Below are positions 17,601-26,521 of a stretch of 64,000 bases of DNA, piece by piece. Every line of letters starts with the position of its first letter. Position 1 is the first letter of the stretch. The stretch lies in NCBI RefSeq assembly GCF_946481145.1, contig NZ_CAMLMJ010000020.1, positions 16,924 to 80,923 of the forward strand, written 5' to 3'. This DNA comes from an uncultured Sediminibacterium sp. (lineage in GTDB: Bacteria > Bacteroidota > Bacteroidia > Chitinophagales > Chitinophagaceae). The translations under genes and the position numbers were made by a program. Below the pieces are notes generated by a model that made no database searches, had not been told where the DNA came from, and saw nothing but the letters and a program-made list of their open reading frames with translations.

Positions 17601-18033
17601 ACCTGACCAGTCATATGCGTTCCAATCATTGGCGGTAAATATGCGCGGATACAGACAGAACATTGCCAATGGTAACAATGCATTTGTAATCAATAGTGAA
17701 TTCCGGTTCCCGCTTTTTGCTACACTGATTAATAAGCCAATCAACAATGCCTTTATACGTAATTTCCAACTCGTACAATTTGTTGACCTGGGAACCGCCT
17801 GGAACGGAAAATACAATGGTATCAAACGTCCGGGAGATGTTATTTCCGATCCTAGTTCACCAGTTGTTGTGCGCATTGATGCTGGCGGACTTGGACCATT
17901 TGCCGGAGGATATGGTTTTGGCGCAAGAAGTACATTATTAGGATACTTTATGAAATTCGATGCCGGCTGGCCAATGAAAGGAATCTTCAAAGGAGCACCG
18001 GTGTATTATTTTGCCATCGGGTTTGATTTTTGA
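14662..18033 (+). CDS. Outer-membrane protein: degenerate peptidase-MA-like domain, TolB-like propeller and C-terminal beta-barrel
   Basis: 1123 residues with signal peptide (GLILASFLFPALSMAQ). Residues about 30-280 resemble the peptidase MA/gluzincin fold (KLVWKFYQSPNF, LPKWLVDGYVSYAAEPWS), but the zinc motif HExxH is replaced by REGIAKV and the third-ligand Glu by Asp, so catalysis is unlikely. About 340-560 carries propeller blades of the TolB/PD40 kind (FMLDANSLIFSAVKNGHTDIF, NPTFVSFPNRSGIIFSSNRP). The last 400 residues are beta-barrel-like, with LGFDARYYH, VINSEFRFPLF, QLVQFVDLGTAWNG and terminal FAIGFDF, similar to the last strands of BamA-type barrels. The stop codon lies in a palindrome. 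Confidence 0.8.
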   Translation: MQLNRIKKGLILASFLFPALSMAQVNTVEFGKNRVQHKKLVWKFYQSPNFNTYTSQGGVELGKFAAQVAEEELKSLENFIEYSLQRRANIVVYNNYNDYKSSNIGLGIDWQNSGGVTKLVNNKIVVYFDGNHANLKRQIREGIAKVLTDNLLFGDDIGEFASNQALLDLPKWLVDGYVSYAAEPWSTTKDDDLKSAILGGTYRSFYQFAFEKPTLAGHAFWYYIGEKYRKENITYLLYLARIYKNLNQACMRVCKKKFKEVLEEFMQFQQDRYSRDIRQRRNAPRGQLNVSEEVRKKDFFRFQANPNPRSTTYAVVEFNKGIYCVKLMENFYDGKILLKSGVRTNQTDVNPSYPILAWDGKGTRLLVAYWEDGKIKMFVYDLISRLKRYKQEIEGIDQLLDASFMLDANSLIFSAVKNGHTDIFTYKIEQNKLEQITDDIYDDLNPTFVSFPNRSGIIFSSNRPSPNAPTTDTVIPSRYQYNVFMVDILNTSKQKQITQLTNLKFGNASYPMQYNTNHFTFVADENGVGNRWAGFFATQRNGLDTLYYIGDELLRNPSPKEFDSTLRAWQRDEPDSVSYFQVYKDSTYTFPITNYQSSLLETRIAGDNGQVSEVRKEGDFKFLYKLRVDEQALNKRNVNSRPTEFMKKVMDEKKASQGKALVYNNGVATKDTTIKAAKDFFQNEFADEKTDTSKRVFEDAPLPKTTTLERSRLFDYRLKFSSDYILSGFTNNVLVNRYQPYGGGSGPIQLNNGNDFNFTFRVGVSDLFEDQKFVGGFRFGTNLSDKDVFFSYQNLRKRFDWGLTYYRSNVSNFYNIPYNSMLITNLYQGNITYAFNEVKSLRATVGLRTDRGILRSFDNGSGIPDPNALAYPDTVSKFIVSRIEYVHDNTINPTQNIWNGLRYKVYFDVNMPTLKTSLNNGKGTFNLGFDARYYHKIYRNFIWAGRAAADFSWGGQKLIYYLGGVDGWIGPKFNNQNTPAPDQSYAFQSLAVNMRGYRQNIANGNNAFVINSEFRFPLFATLINKPINNAFIRNFQLVQFVDLGTAWNGKYNGIKRPGDVISDPSSPVVVRIDAGGLGPFAGGYGFGARSTLLGYFMKFDAGWPMKGIFKGAPVYYFAIGFDF

Positions 18034-18110
18034 TCTTTGAATATTTGATCTTTGATTTTTTGATTTGAAACTTTCAACCAAAACAAAAAATCAAAGATCA
18101 AAAAATCAAA
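18022..18110. repeat. TTTGATCTTTGA-word palindrome containing two stop codons
   Basis: Arms 18022-18040 and 18091-18110 are perfectly complementary apart from one extra A. Additional copies of TTTGATC and TTTGATTTT fill the space between. The left arm contains the TGA of the outer-membrane protein (18031-18033) and the right arm contains the TGA of nth on the other strand (18106-18108). It should terminate both converging transcripts. Confidence 0.8.
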
Positions 18111-18759
18111 CTTCCCCTTTTCTTTCTTTCGCAAAGTACCTGCACAGTTCTGTGAGTCCACAGGTTTCGCATTTAGGGTTGCGAGCAAGACAGGTATATC
18201 TCCCATGTAGTATCAGCCAATGATGTGCTTTGTGGACCAGGTTCACTGGAATTTCTTTAATCAACTCTTTTTCAACTGCTAAAGGTGTACTGGCTTTTGC
18301 TGATACCAACCCCAATCTTTTACTTACCCTGAACACATGTGTATCAACGGCCATATTTGGCTGCTGGTCTATAACACTGGTAATTACATTCGCTGTTTTT
18401 CTCCCTACACCAGGTAGTTTAACCAATTGCTCAACAGTCATAGGAACCTCACCATTGAATTGATCGATCAGCATATTTGCCATACCAATCAAGTGTTTGG
18501 TTTTATTGTTGGGGTATGAAATACTTTTTATAAATGGAAATAGTTCCTCAAAGCTTGCTTTCGCCAATTCAACCGGAGTGGGGTATTTCGCAAATATGGC
18601 TGGGGTTGTTAAGTTAACCCGCTTATCTGTACACTGTGCAGATAAAATAACGGCCACCAATAATTGAAACGGATTATCGTAAATCAATTCCGTTTCCGCC
18701 TCAGGAATATTGGTACTGAAATAATTAATTACAGCCGAGTATCTTTCTTTTTTCGTCAT
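18106..18759 (-). CDS. nth: Endonuclease III
   Basis: 217 residues from the ATG at 18759 (the frame is open from a TTG at 18774). A bifunctional DNA glycosylase/AP lyase for oxidised pyrimidines. The helix-hairpin-helix is in LVKLPGVGRKTANVI with the catalytic Lys, followed by the catalytic Asp in MAVDTHVFRVSKRLG. The 4Fe-4S cluster ligands are intact at the C-terminus, spaced C-x6-C-x2-C-x5-C (CLARNPKCETCGLTELC). LSAQCTDKRVN is the family signature near the N-terminus. Full length, and its stop lies in the palindrome described above. Confidence 0.95.
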   Translation of the reverse strand: MTKKERYSAVINYFSTNIPEAETELIYDNPFQLLVAVILSAQCTDKRVNLTTPAIFAKYPTPVELAKASFEELFPFIKSISYPNNKTKHLIGMANMLIDQFNGEVPMTVEQLVKLPGVGRKTANVITSVIDQQPNMAVDTHVFRVSKRLGLVSAKASTPLAVEKELIKEIPVNLVHKAHHWLILHGRYTCLARNPKCETCGLTELCRYFAKERKGEV

Positions 18760-18878
18760 ACGGTTACAAACCAAAAATAGTCAAGATCGACAGAATACCC
18801 GAGAGATAACTTATAATGCAAATCAAACCCAGTATTACTGGCTGGCGCTTATAGCATATAGTTCAAGGATGGTTTGTC

Positions 18879-18910
18879 TATGGACTATGGACCATGGTCC
18901 ATGGTCTATA
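18879..18910. repeat. GGTCTATGGAC-word palindrome
   Basis: A 16+16 palindrome centred on ACCATGGT with 14 Watson-Crick and two G-T pairs, composed of TATGGAC and CATGGTC words. It lies between the small 79-residue gene (stop at 18943) and the nth start, both on the minus strand. Related elements are at 37908, 52811, 57642 and 58874. Confidence 0.7.
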
Positions 18911-18942
18911 ATCACATAAGCCATGCACCAAGTCCCAACCAT

Positions 18943-19182
18943 TTATCCTTTAGGATGTGCATTCCTTGCATGTTGCATTATCGCCTTTATTGATAGCCGT
19001 GAAGGAGACTTTAGTTTAAGTTGATCCAACTGGCGTATACTTCTTTTCAGGACAGCAAGCTTTTCTGTTAATTCAATATCTCCCTCTTCCAGCGCTTCCT
19101 CTACTGCTTGTTGAATTGCAGGCGAACACTCTTTGTACAGGTACAATATCAAATCCTCTTCCTTAAGTTTTTTCATAAACAT
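18943..19182 (-). CDS. Small conserved-looking helical protein, unknown function
   Basis: 79 residues, charged and helical (KKLKEEDLILYLYKECSPA, ALEEGDIELTEKLAVLKRSI, SRLSIKAIMQHAR), no signal peptide or membrane segment. The layout (a short E-x-L-x-x-Y-x-Y segment, then an acidic helix, then a basic tail with IMQHAR) is like small proteins that accompany Bacteroidota chromosomes, and faintly like the N-terminal part of anti-sigma proteins, but I would not assign a function. An in-frame ATG at 19176 is an equally good start. The regular amino-acid composition and clear frame in otherwise non-coding surroundings support that it is real. Confidence 0.65.
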   Translation of the reverse strand: MFMKKLKEEDLILYLYKECSPAIQQAVEEALEEGDIELTEKLAVLKRSIRQLDQLKLKSPSRLSIKAIMQHARNAHPKG

Positions 19183-19417
19183 GATATTATCTGAGAGGAT
19201 ACGGTATATATTAAAACGGGGGCTGCATCGCTATTATTGTAAAGACTTTCTTAGGAAACAGTAAATTAGTCATTCGAAATAAAAATTTACTCACCCCGAA
19301 TTATATCTTACTGAAAATCAATTAATTAAATTCCACTAAAAAAATGGAAAAATAGCAACACTTTAGGCTTATAATGCTACTTAAAATCTAAAAAAAGGGT
19401 TGGTAATGCCTGATAGA

Positions 19418-19720
19418 TTATTGCTTTTCAATAGTAGAATCTTCGATAATAAAAATATCTTCCCCCTCTTTTTTCATGAGGTAACGTTCGCGGGCAAACT
19501 TTTCGAGGGCAGCAGGGTTGCTTTGGATATCGTGTAGTTCCTGCTTTGTTTTATTGATTTCTTCGAGGTAGTAAGCTTTTTTCGCTTCCAGTTTTTTGAG
19601 TTCCGCTTTTCTTTCTCTTTGCTGAAAAAAATCACGCTGATCAAAAAACAACATCCATACCACAAAAAACCCGCCAGCCAGCAGGTATTTATTGGTGATG
19701 ATGGATGCTACTTTCTTCAT
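19418..19720 (-). CDS. Septum formation initiator family protein (FtsB/DivIC-like)
   Basis: 100 residues with the layout of this divisome family: short N-terminus, one transmembrane helix (about 12-26, LLAGGFFVVWMLFF), a coiled coil (about 30-68, RERKAELKKLEAKKAYYLEEI) and the C-terminal motif NPAALEKFARERYLMKKEGEDIFII, in which ARERYxMKK and GE are the family hallmarks. It links FtsL and FtsQ in the division complex. It lies downstream of eno on the same strand, as in many bacteria, with a palindrome only 20 bases in front of its start codon. Confidence 0.88.
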   Translation of the reverse strand: MKKVASIITNKYLLAGGFFVVWMLFFDQRDFFQQRERKAELKKLEAKKAYYLEEINKTKQELHDIQSNPAALEKFARERYLMKKEGEDIFIIEDSTIEKQ

Positions 19721-19740
19721 AAGGTAAAACTATGAAAAAA

Positions 19741-19812
19741 AAGCTACAAGCTACAAGCTTCTAGCTGCAAGCAAAATACTGCTTGTGGCTTGAAGCTTGT
19801 AGCTTGTAGCTT
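19741..19812. repeat. AGCTTGTAGCTTG-word hairpin between eno and the FtsB-like gene
   Basis: 33-base arms (19741-19773 and 19780-19812) match at all but about three positions and enclose a 6-base loop. Each arm is a run of AGCTACA/TGTAGCT words. It begins 8 bases after the eno stop and ends 20 bases before the FtsB-like start codon, so the message of the latter must either start in the short space left or read through this stem. Confidence 0.78.
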
Positions 19813-19820
19813 AAAACAAA

Positions 19821-21122
<1,302 letters not shown>

Positions 21123-21251
21123 CTAATTTGAATATGATTAAGCTTGTCAAGGGGCAATAGCCCGGTGCAATTTACGCAATTAGTTTTAGCGGTAAATGAC
21201 TATTTGCCCAGTATTAACAAGCGTTCGTATGTACAAATTAGTAGAATCAGC

Positions 21252-23402
21252 CTAGTTATTTGGAGGAACAACCAGGTTTCGAATAATAGTCCTGCCTTCC
21301 TTGTTATGATTTTGTAAGAATTCAGTATGAGATGAAGTACTAAGTATGGATTCCTTTTCCTGGCTATAGGTTGAAATATTATTCACCTTACTAAATATGC
21401 AATAGTATTTTTTTCCATCAAATACTAGATCACTAAGCACATATCCTAGATCCCTTTCTTTTTCTAGCCTATCCTCATCAAGCTTATCGAGTATGGAAAT
21501 TTTTTGAGAAGTATAAGAAGATCCTTTCGACACAACAACCAGCCAGCGGCCATTACCATAGCCCACGTTAGTTATGGCATATCCTTCTTTCCATTTATCG
21601 TTAACCCATGATTCAGGGAATTCCGTTTTACCAGATGCAGAAACAGATTGTGCGGTATAAGGTACAGTCTGGGTATATACAACCACCCATTGATTATTGA
21701 GGAAATTAAGGTAGGTAATATAATTTTTATTTGACTCTTTATACTTTTCACGCACATTCGTAATAATCAACTCATCCGTATTTCTGGTGGCCCATTTTTG
21801 ATCAGTATTGTCTGTTTTTCCCATGATAAGATGATAGGTTAAATCATCTTTATCCCCTACCACAGAAATATCCTGAATATAATAATCCTGCTTCCAGTAT
21901 TTATCAATTAGTTCTTCCGGAAATTTTTTACTGGTTAATACAAGCTGCGATTTTTGCGGTGTTTTTGAACTGGTGAGTGTGTAAGATTTAGGCGCATTTG
22001 CTTCTGCCGCTGACAACATTTCGATCAGCGCATTCATATCTTCCTCGAAATGATCCGATTCGAGTTTTTTTCTTTCCTGTTCCGGAATAGCAGATAATCG
22101 GCCTCTTTTATCAATATAAAAATATTTTCCGTCCTCTTTTACTGTTGCTTTTTCATTTTCAAAATCTGTTGCCGATTCGTAACGGGGAAATATTACTTCC
22201 GTTCCCTCTGTGTTAATATAACCCCACTTATTATTAAGTTTTACAGCAGCCATACCATTGGAGAAATCTTCTGCCATTTCATATTTTGCAGATGTGAGTT
22301 CCTTACCTGTTACACTTAAATATCCAAACTTAGAAGTGCCGACATAAATCCCGGGAAAGTTTTCTTTATACCTCGCAATACCTTCCTTGAAATTGCCTAT
22401 ACCATCATATTTCGGAGGAATAATTTCTTTGCCATTTTGCAACGATACCATTCCATATTTCTTGTTTAATTCCACACCACAATACCCGTTCTCGCATTCA
22501 AATATTTTATCATAACGTGTAGGAATAACCAATCTCCCCTTCATATCAATCATCCCAATTTTATCTTTATACTCCACGTTTGCATATCCTTCATTTACAT
22601 CAGAAAAATAATCGATATCGTCAAATTCAAAGGGTATTACTTCTCTCCCACGCTGGTCTATCATTCCGAACTTATCTTTCTTTTCTGCAATATACCAACC
22701 GGTATAGGGGTCATCATCCAGTGATTGATAATTAAAACCAATAACCGTTTTGCCAGATTTATCAATTACACCAGCTTTCCCATTTTTTTCAACTACAGCA
22801 ATACCATTCTTAAAAAGACTCACTGCATCAAATTCAAATGGAAGCTTTACCTGATCTAGGGTATCTATGTAGCCATACTTATTTCCCTTCTTTGCGCCTA
22901 TATATCCTTCACTATAATTTTGGATATAATCATATTCTGGTGGAATTATTTCCTGCCCAACTGCATTTACATATCCCCATTTTTTATCGAGCACCATCAT
23001 GCCATAACCAAAATCACCAAACTTGAGGAGATCATATTTACGAAGGGTTGCCTGATTGCCTGATTTGTCTATCATCCATGATTTTTTATTCGCTCCAACA
23101 ACTGCATACCCTTTGCTGAAATTATATCCCCCATCATATTCAAAAGGAATGACGGTTCTGTTTTGTTTGTTGATATAACCTACTTTACCACCCTTTTTTG
23201 CAGCAGATAACCCTTCATAAAAACCATTTGCAGCATCATACATCAGTGGAATAACGAGTTCATCTTTTTCATTGATGAAGCCAACTTTACTATTCTTGGT
23301 AACCATTCTAAGTCCTTCCCGTACTTCAGCAATTTTATCGTATTTCTGGGCATGTGCAGACAAATATCCCATTAGGAGGAATAAACAGAGTAGCTTTTTC
23401 AT
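21252..23402 (-). CDS. WG-repeat protein with a C-terminal W-x5-GY repeat domain, secreted
   Basis: 716 residues from the ATG at 23402, which gives a clean signal peptide (KKLLCLFLLMGYLSAHAQ); the frame is open 57 bases further but without sense. Residues about 20-440 hold roughly twelve WG repeats (patterns such as KVGYINKQNRTVIPFEYDGG and KWGYINTEGTEVIFPRYES). From about 520 the repeats change to units of the kind FPEELIDKYWKQDYYI and WVNDKWKEGYAITNVGYGNG followed by WLVVVSKGSSYTSQ. The role of such proteins is unknown; the repeats may bind peptides or glycans. A smaller relative is at 28562. No partner gene is obvious. Confidence 0.85.
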   Translation of the reverse strand: MKKLLCLFLLMGYLSAHAQKYDKIAEVREGLRMVTKNSKVGFINEKDELVIPLMYDAANGFYEGLSAAKKGGKVGYINKQNRTVIPFEYDGGYNFSKGYAVVGANKKSWMIDKSGNQATLRKYDLLKFGDFGYGMMVLDKKWGYVNAVGQEIIPPEYDYIQNYSEGYIGAKKGNKYGYIDTLDQVKLPFEFDAVSLFKNGIAVVEKNGKAGVIDKSGKTVIGFNYQSLDDDPYTGWYIAEKKDKFGMIDQRGREVIPFEFDDIDYFSDVNEGYANVEYKDKIGMIDMKGRLVIPTRYDKIFECENGYCGVELNKKYGMVSLQNGKEIIPPKYDGIGNFKEGIARYKENFPGIYVGTSKFGYLSVTGKELTSAKYEMAEDFSNGMAAVKLNNKWGYINTEGTEVIFPRYESATDFENEKATVKEDGKYFYIDKRGRLSAIPEQERKKLESDHFEEDMNALIEMLSAAEANAPKSYTLTSSKTPQKSQLVLTSKKFPEELIDKYWKQDYYIQDISVVGDKDDLTYHLIMGKTDNTDQKWATRNTDELIITNVREKYKESNKNYITYLNFLNNQWVVVYTQTVPYTAQSVSASGKTEFPESWVNDKWKEGYAITNVGYGNGRWLVVVSKGSSYTSQKISILDKLDEDRLEKERDLGYVLSDLVFDGKKYYCIFSKVNNISTYSQEKESILSTSSHTEFLQNHNKEGRTIIRNLVVPPNN

Positions 23403-23529
23403 AGAAGTATAAATAAAGGACTTGCCATTTGGCTGGTTGAAAATAAAAAAAAAGACCATTGGTCAATGGTAGGGCATGAAAAATACACAGTTATGTGTAT
23501 GGATTCGCTTTAAATAAAAGAGAGGATTA

Positions 23530-24441
23530 CTAATTTACGGTAGTTAATGACCGGAAAATTTGTTCAAGACTATTTTTCTCTGTTTCCAGTGAAACAATTT
23601 GTAATTGGTAGGTTACCGCTATATTCAACAGGTTTTTCCTAACCTGATCCGGATTTGAAGTGTAGATTCTATAACTTTTAGTTCCAATCGCATCAAACTT
23701 AGTAATCATAGGTATTTCCTGTATTATTTCTATTGCTACTGGCTCACTAAATGCTACTTTTAATGCAATCTCTTTACTGTTTTTTTGCTGCAGATTGGAG
23801 AGATTGTCGTTTGCTACAATATTCCCTTTATTTATTACCACTACCTGATCGCATATTGCTTCCACTTCCTGTAGTATATGGGAAGAAAATAATACGGTTT
23901 TGCCAGCACCCTGTAGTTTAATTACATTTCGTATTTCAACAATCTGATTGGGGTCTAACCCGCTTGTCGGCTCATCCAAAATCAATACTTCCGGGTCATG
24001 AATCAATGCAGCAGCCAATCCAACCCTTTGCTTGTATCCTTTGGACAACTGACCTGTTTTTTTATGCGCTTCAATACCTAATCCGGTAAGTTCAATCGCA
24101 TTTGCAACAGCTTTACTTATTTGTGGTAATCTATGTACTCCTGCAATAAAAGAGAGGTATTCCTTTACATACATATCGTAGTACAATGGATTAGATTCAG
24201 GGAGATAGCCAATTTTTCTTTTAGCATCAAGAGGATACTTTTTTACATCAATGCCACATACTTCTACACTACCCCCATCAGCTTCCAGATAACCCGTAAT
24301 TATTTTCATGGTGGTGCTTTTCCCGGCACCATTTGGGCCAAGAAAACCCAATACTGAACCCTTTTCTGCCTTAAATGAAATCTCATTTACTGCCTTCTGA
24401 GCGCCATACAACTTGGTTAATCCTGAAATAACAATTGACAT
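23530..24441 (-). CDS. gldA: ABC transporter ATP-binding protein, GldA-like
   Basis: 303 residues, one ATPase domain: Walker A GPNGAGKSTT (about 36-45), Q loop GYLPESNPLYYDM, signature LSKGYKQRVGLAAALIHDPEVLILDEPTSGLDPNQ with Walker B, and the His switch in SSHILQEVEAICD. The YLPESNPLYYDMYVKEYL stretch is characteristic of GldA, the ATPase of the gliding-associated ABC transporter of Bacteroidota (with GldF and GldG). Those partner genes are not adjacent here, and many non-gliding members keep gldA, so motility should not be assumed. A -7-like TACCTTTA with TTTA 20 bases upstream lies at 24446-24477. Confidence 0.8.
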   Translation of the reverse strand: MSIVISGLTKLYGAQKAVNEISFKAEKGSVLGFLGPNGAGKSTTMKIITGYLEADGGSVEVCGIDVKKYPLDAKRKIGYLPESNPLYYDMYVKEYLSFIAGVHRLPQISKAVANAIELTGLGIEAHKKTGQLSKGYKQRVGLAAALIHDPEVLILDEPTSGLDPNQIVEIRNVIKLQGAGKTVLFSSHILQEVEAICDQVVVINKGNIVANDNLSNLQQKNSKEIALKVAFSEPVAIEIIQEIPMITKFDAIGTKSYRIYTSNPDQVRKNLLNIAVTYQLQIVSLETEKNSLEQIFRSLTTVN

Positions 24442-24512
24442 GCCGTAAAGGTATTAATTGAAAGCATTGTAACTAAAGGGGAAATGATAATAAAATGAGA
24501 AATTGATGGTAG

Positions 24513-24615
24513 TATAGGTATTAGGTGTTAGGTATTAGGAGTTAGGCGTTAGGCGTTAGGTATTAGGACAAAACACTAACCCCTAATACCTAACGCCTAA
24601 CACCTAAAACCTATA
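24513..24615. repeat. GTTAGGTATTAGG-word palindrome
   Basis: The left arm (24513-24570) is a run of TTAGGTA, TTAGGTG and TTAGGCG words; the right arm (24574-24615) is its imperfect reverse complement. The minus-strand TAG of the 73-residue gene (24611-24613) lies inside the right arm. The left arm is longer, as if extended by tandem duplication of the GTTAGGCG unit. Confidence 0.78.
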
Positions 24616-24832
24616 ATTCAGTATCGTATTCTCCTTTCAGTGCATAATAACCAAATAAGCTAAGGCCAAATGCAATTGGAAGAAATACTACCACAAAAAC
24701 ACCCCACTGAATCCAGGTATCAGTGGATGGCTTTGCAGCAATTTCATTTGCTGCCGTTTTTATCATAAAAAAAACGGCCACCGGTCCGAGTAGTATCCAT
24801 ATTATTCCTGCAATTCTTTTTATCTGTTTCAT
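24611..24832 (-). CDS. Small two-helix membrane protein next to the MHS transporter
   Basis: 73 residues with two transmembrane helices (about 7-25, IAGIIWILLGPVAVFFMI, and 43-65, GVFVVVFLPIAFGLSLFGYYA) and a basic N-terminus. It starts 4 bases after the transporter stop on the same strand, so the two are surely co-transcribed. Small membrane proteins accompany several organic-acid permeases (YjcH with ActP is the known example), so an accessory role is a reasonable inference. I do not assign a family with certainty. Confidence 0.75.
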   Translation of the reverse strand: MKQIKRIAGIIWILLGPVAVFFMIKTAANEIAAKPSTDTWIQWGVFVVVFLPIAFGLSLFGYYALKGEYDTEL

Positions 24833-24836
24833 ATAA

Positions 24837-26357
24837 CTAGTGAATCGTTTTTTTATTACTTAAATAAAGAACACCAATAACAAAACAAATACCTGCAACC
24901 AATATAGGATACATCAGGCCTGCCAACTGGTTACCAGTATAAATAGTAGTTAATAAAGTGGCGATAAAAGGAGTAAGTCCACCAAATACACCATTACCAA
25001 TATGATATGGAAGAGACATAGAGGTATACCTTATGCGGGTTGGAAACAATTCAACCAGGAATGCAGCTATTGGACCATAAACCATCGTAACATAAATGAT
25101 CATCAGGAAGATAATACCAATCATTTTCCAGTAAACACCATTACCTACTTCTTTAACAATAGTTACCGCAGGCTTTAAAGTAGTTCGTAAACCATCCGCA
25201 TAAACTGTATCGGTAGTGGTAGTATGAAAAACGGACCCATCTGTAAAAAATCTATCCTGTTTCACTATCCTTAATGAATCACTCGATCCAGCAATTGAAC
25301 TTACCTGTAACTGGGTTTTCAAAAGTTCGGTTTGTTCCACTTTTTGCGTTGCGTTACTTAATGCCGCCAATTCATTAAATAAGGGCCGATAAGTAACCAC
25401 GGCAAGTAACATCCCAATCATCATGATCCATTTTCGTCCAATCTTATCACTCAGGTGACCGAAAACAACAAAAAATGGTGTGCCAAAAACGATTGCCCAG
25501 ATTAATATGGTTCTTGATTGTTCAAAATCTATCTTACAAATATTCTCCAGGAATGACTGCGCATAAAACTGACCTGTATACCATACTACCCCTTGCCCCA
25601 TTGTTGCACCAAACAAGGCCAGCAAAACCATTTTCAAGTTGGTTTTATGACCAAAGCTTTCCTTCAATGGATTCACAGATGTTTTTCCTTCTGATTTCAG
25701 TTTGGAAAATAAGGGCGATTCCTGCATTTTAAGCCGGATATAAATTGACACGATCACCAGAACAATAGATAAAAGAAAAGGAATACGCCAGCCCCAGTCA
25801 TTAAATTTTGCAATGGATAACTGACGATCCGCATCAAGACTATGCCTCGTTAACAGGATAACGCCCAATGAAACAAACAATCCTAGCGTAGCAGTAGTTT
25901 GTATCCATGAAGTAAAATACCCTCTTCGCTCTGCAGGGGCGTGTTCTGCCACATAGGTTGCTGCTCCTCCATATTCGCCTCCCAATGCCAGGCCCTGTAA
26001 CAATCGCAGAAGCAATACAATAATTGGCGCGGCAAAACCAATACTTTCATAAGATGGCACAAGCCCGATAGCAAATGTTGATCCGCCCATTAAAACAAGG
26101 GTTAAGAGAAAAGTATATTTTCTTCCTACGATATCACCAAGTCGACCAAAAACTAATGCCCCAAATGGACGAACTATAAAGCCTGCCGCGAATGTGGCAA
26201 GTGTAGACAATAGTGCCGCTGTTGGATTTGTTTTTGGAAAGAATTGTCCTGCAATAACTGTTGCCAGACTACCAAAAATGTAAAAATCATACCACTCTAT
26301 CAATGTACCCAGAGAAGAAGCAGTAATTACTTTCCAGATGCCTTGTTCTTTTTTCAT
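24837..26357 (-). CDS. MFS transporter of the metabolite:H+ symporter (MHS) type
   Basis: 506 residues from the ATG at 26357 (the frame is open from a TTG at 26369). MHS hallmarks are TLIEWYDFYIFGSLA in helix 1, the loop RPFGALVFGRLGDIVGRKYTF, LRLLQGLALGGEYGGAATYVAEH and AERRGYFTSW, and FGHLSDKIGRKW in the second half. A stretch of about 75 residues (roughly 335-410, with TTTTDTVYADGLRTTLKP) interrupts the second half between helices and should face the periplasm; it is absent from ProP/ShiA-like relatives. Divergent acs and the co-transcribed small membrane protein suggest uptake of acetate or a related carboxylate. Confidence 0.85.
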   Translation of the reverse strand: MKKEQGIWKVITASSLGTLIEWYDFYIFGSLATVIAGQFFPKTNPTAALLSTLATFAAGFIVRPFGALVFGRLGDIVGRKYTFLLTLVLMGGSTFAIGLVPSYESIGFAAPIIVLLLRLLQGLALGGEYGGAATYVAEHAPAERRGYFTSWIQTTATLGLFVSLGVILLTRHSLDADRQLSIAKFNDWGWRIPFLLSIVLVIVSIYIRLKMQESPLFSKLKSEGKTSVNPLKESFGHKTNLKMVLLALFGATMGQGVVWYTGQFYAQSFLENICKIDFEQSRTILIWAIVFGTPFFVVFGHLSDKIGRKWIMMIGMLLAVVTYRPLFNELAALSNATQKVEQTELLKTQLQVSSIAGSSDSLRIVKQDRFFTDGSVFHTTTTDTVYADGLRTTLKPAVTIVKEVGNGVYWKMIGIIFLMIIYVTMVYGPIAAFLVELFPTRIRYTSMSLPYHIGNGVFGGLTPFIATLLTTIYTGNQLAGLMYPILVAGICFVIGVLYLSNKKTIH

Positions 26358-26521
26358 ATGGATGTACAACTTACAGCAAAGAAGTGATTTTACGAAAAAC
26401 TACCATAGTTTTCTGCAAAGCTGTAGTATGATTTGTTCTATATATTAAAAACGAACAATCATTCGCATAATCAGACGCAGTCACTGCGATGTATGTCTTA
26501 TATTTATAGCCCAAAATTTCG

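Noticed and set aside
23530..24441. Evidence for gliding motility
   Set aside because: gldA alone is not sufficient; no gldF, gldG or other gld/spr genes are in the window.
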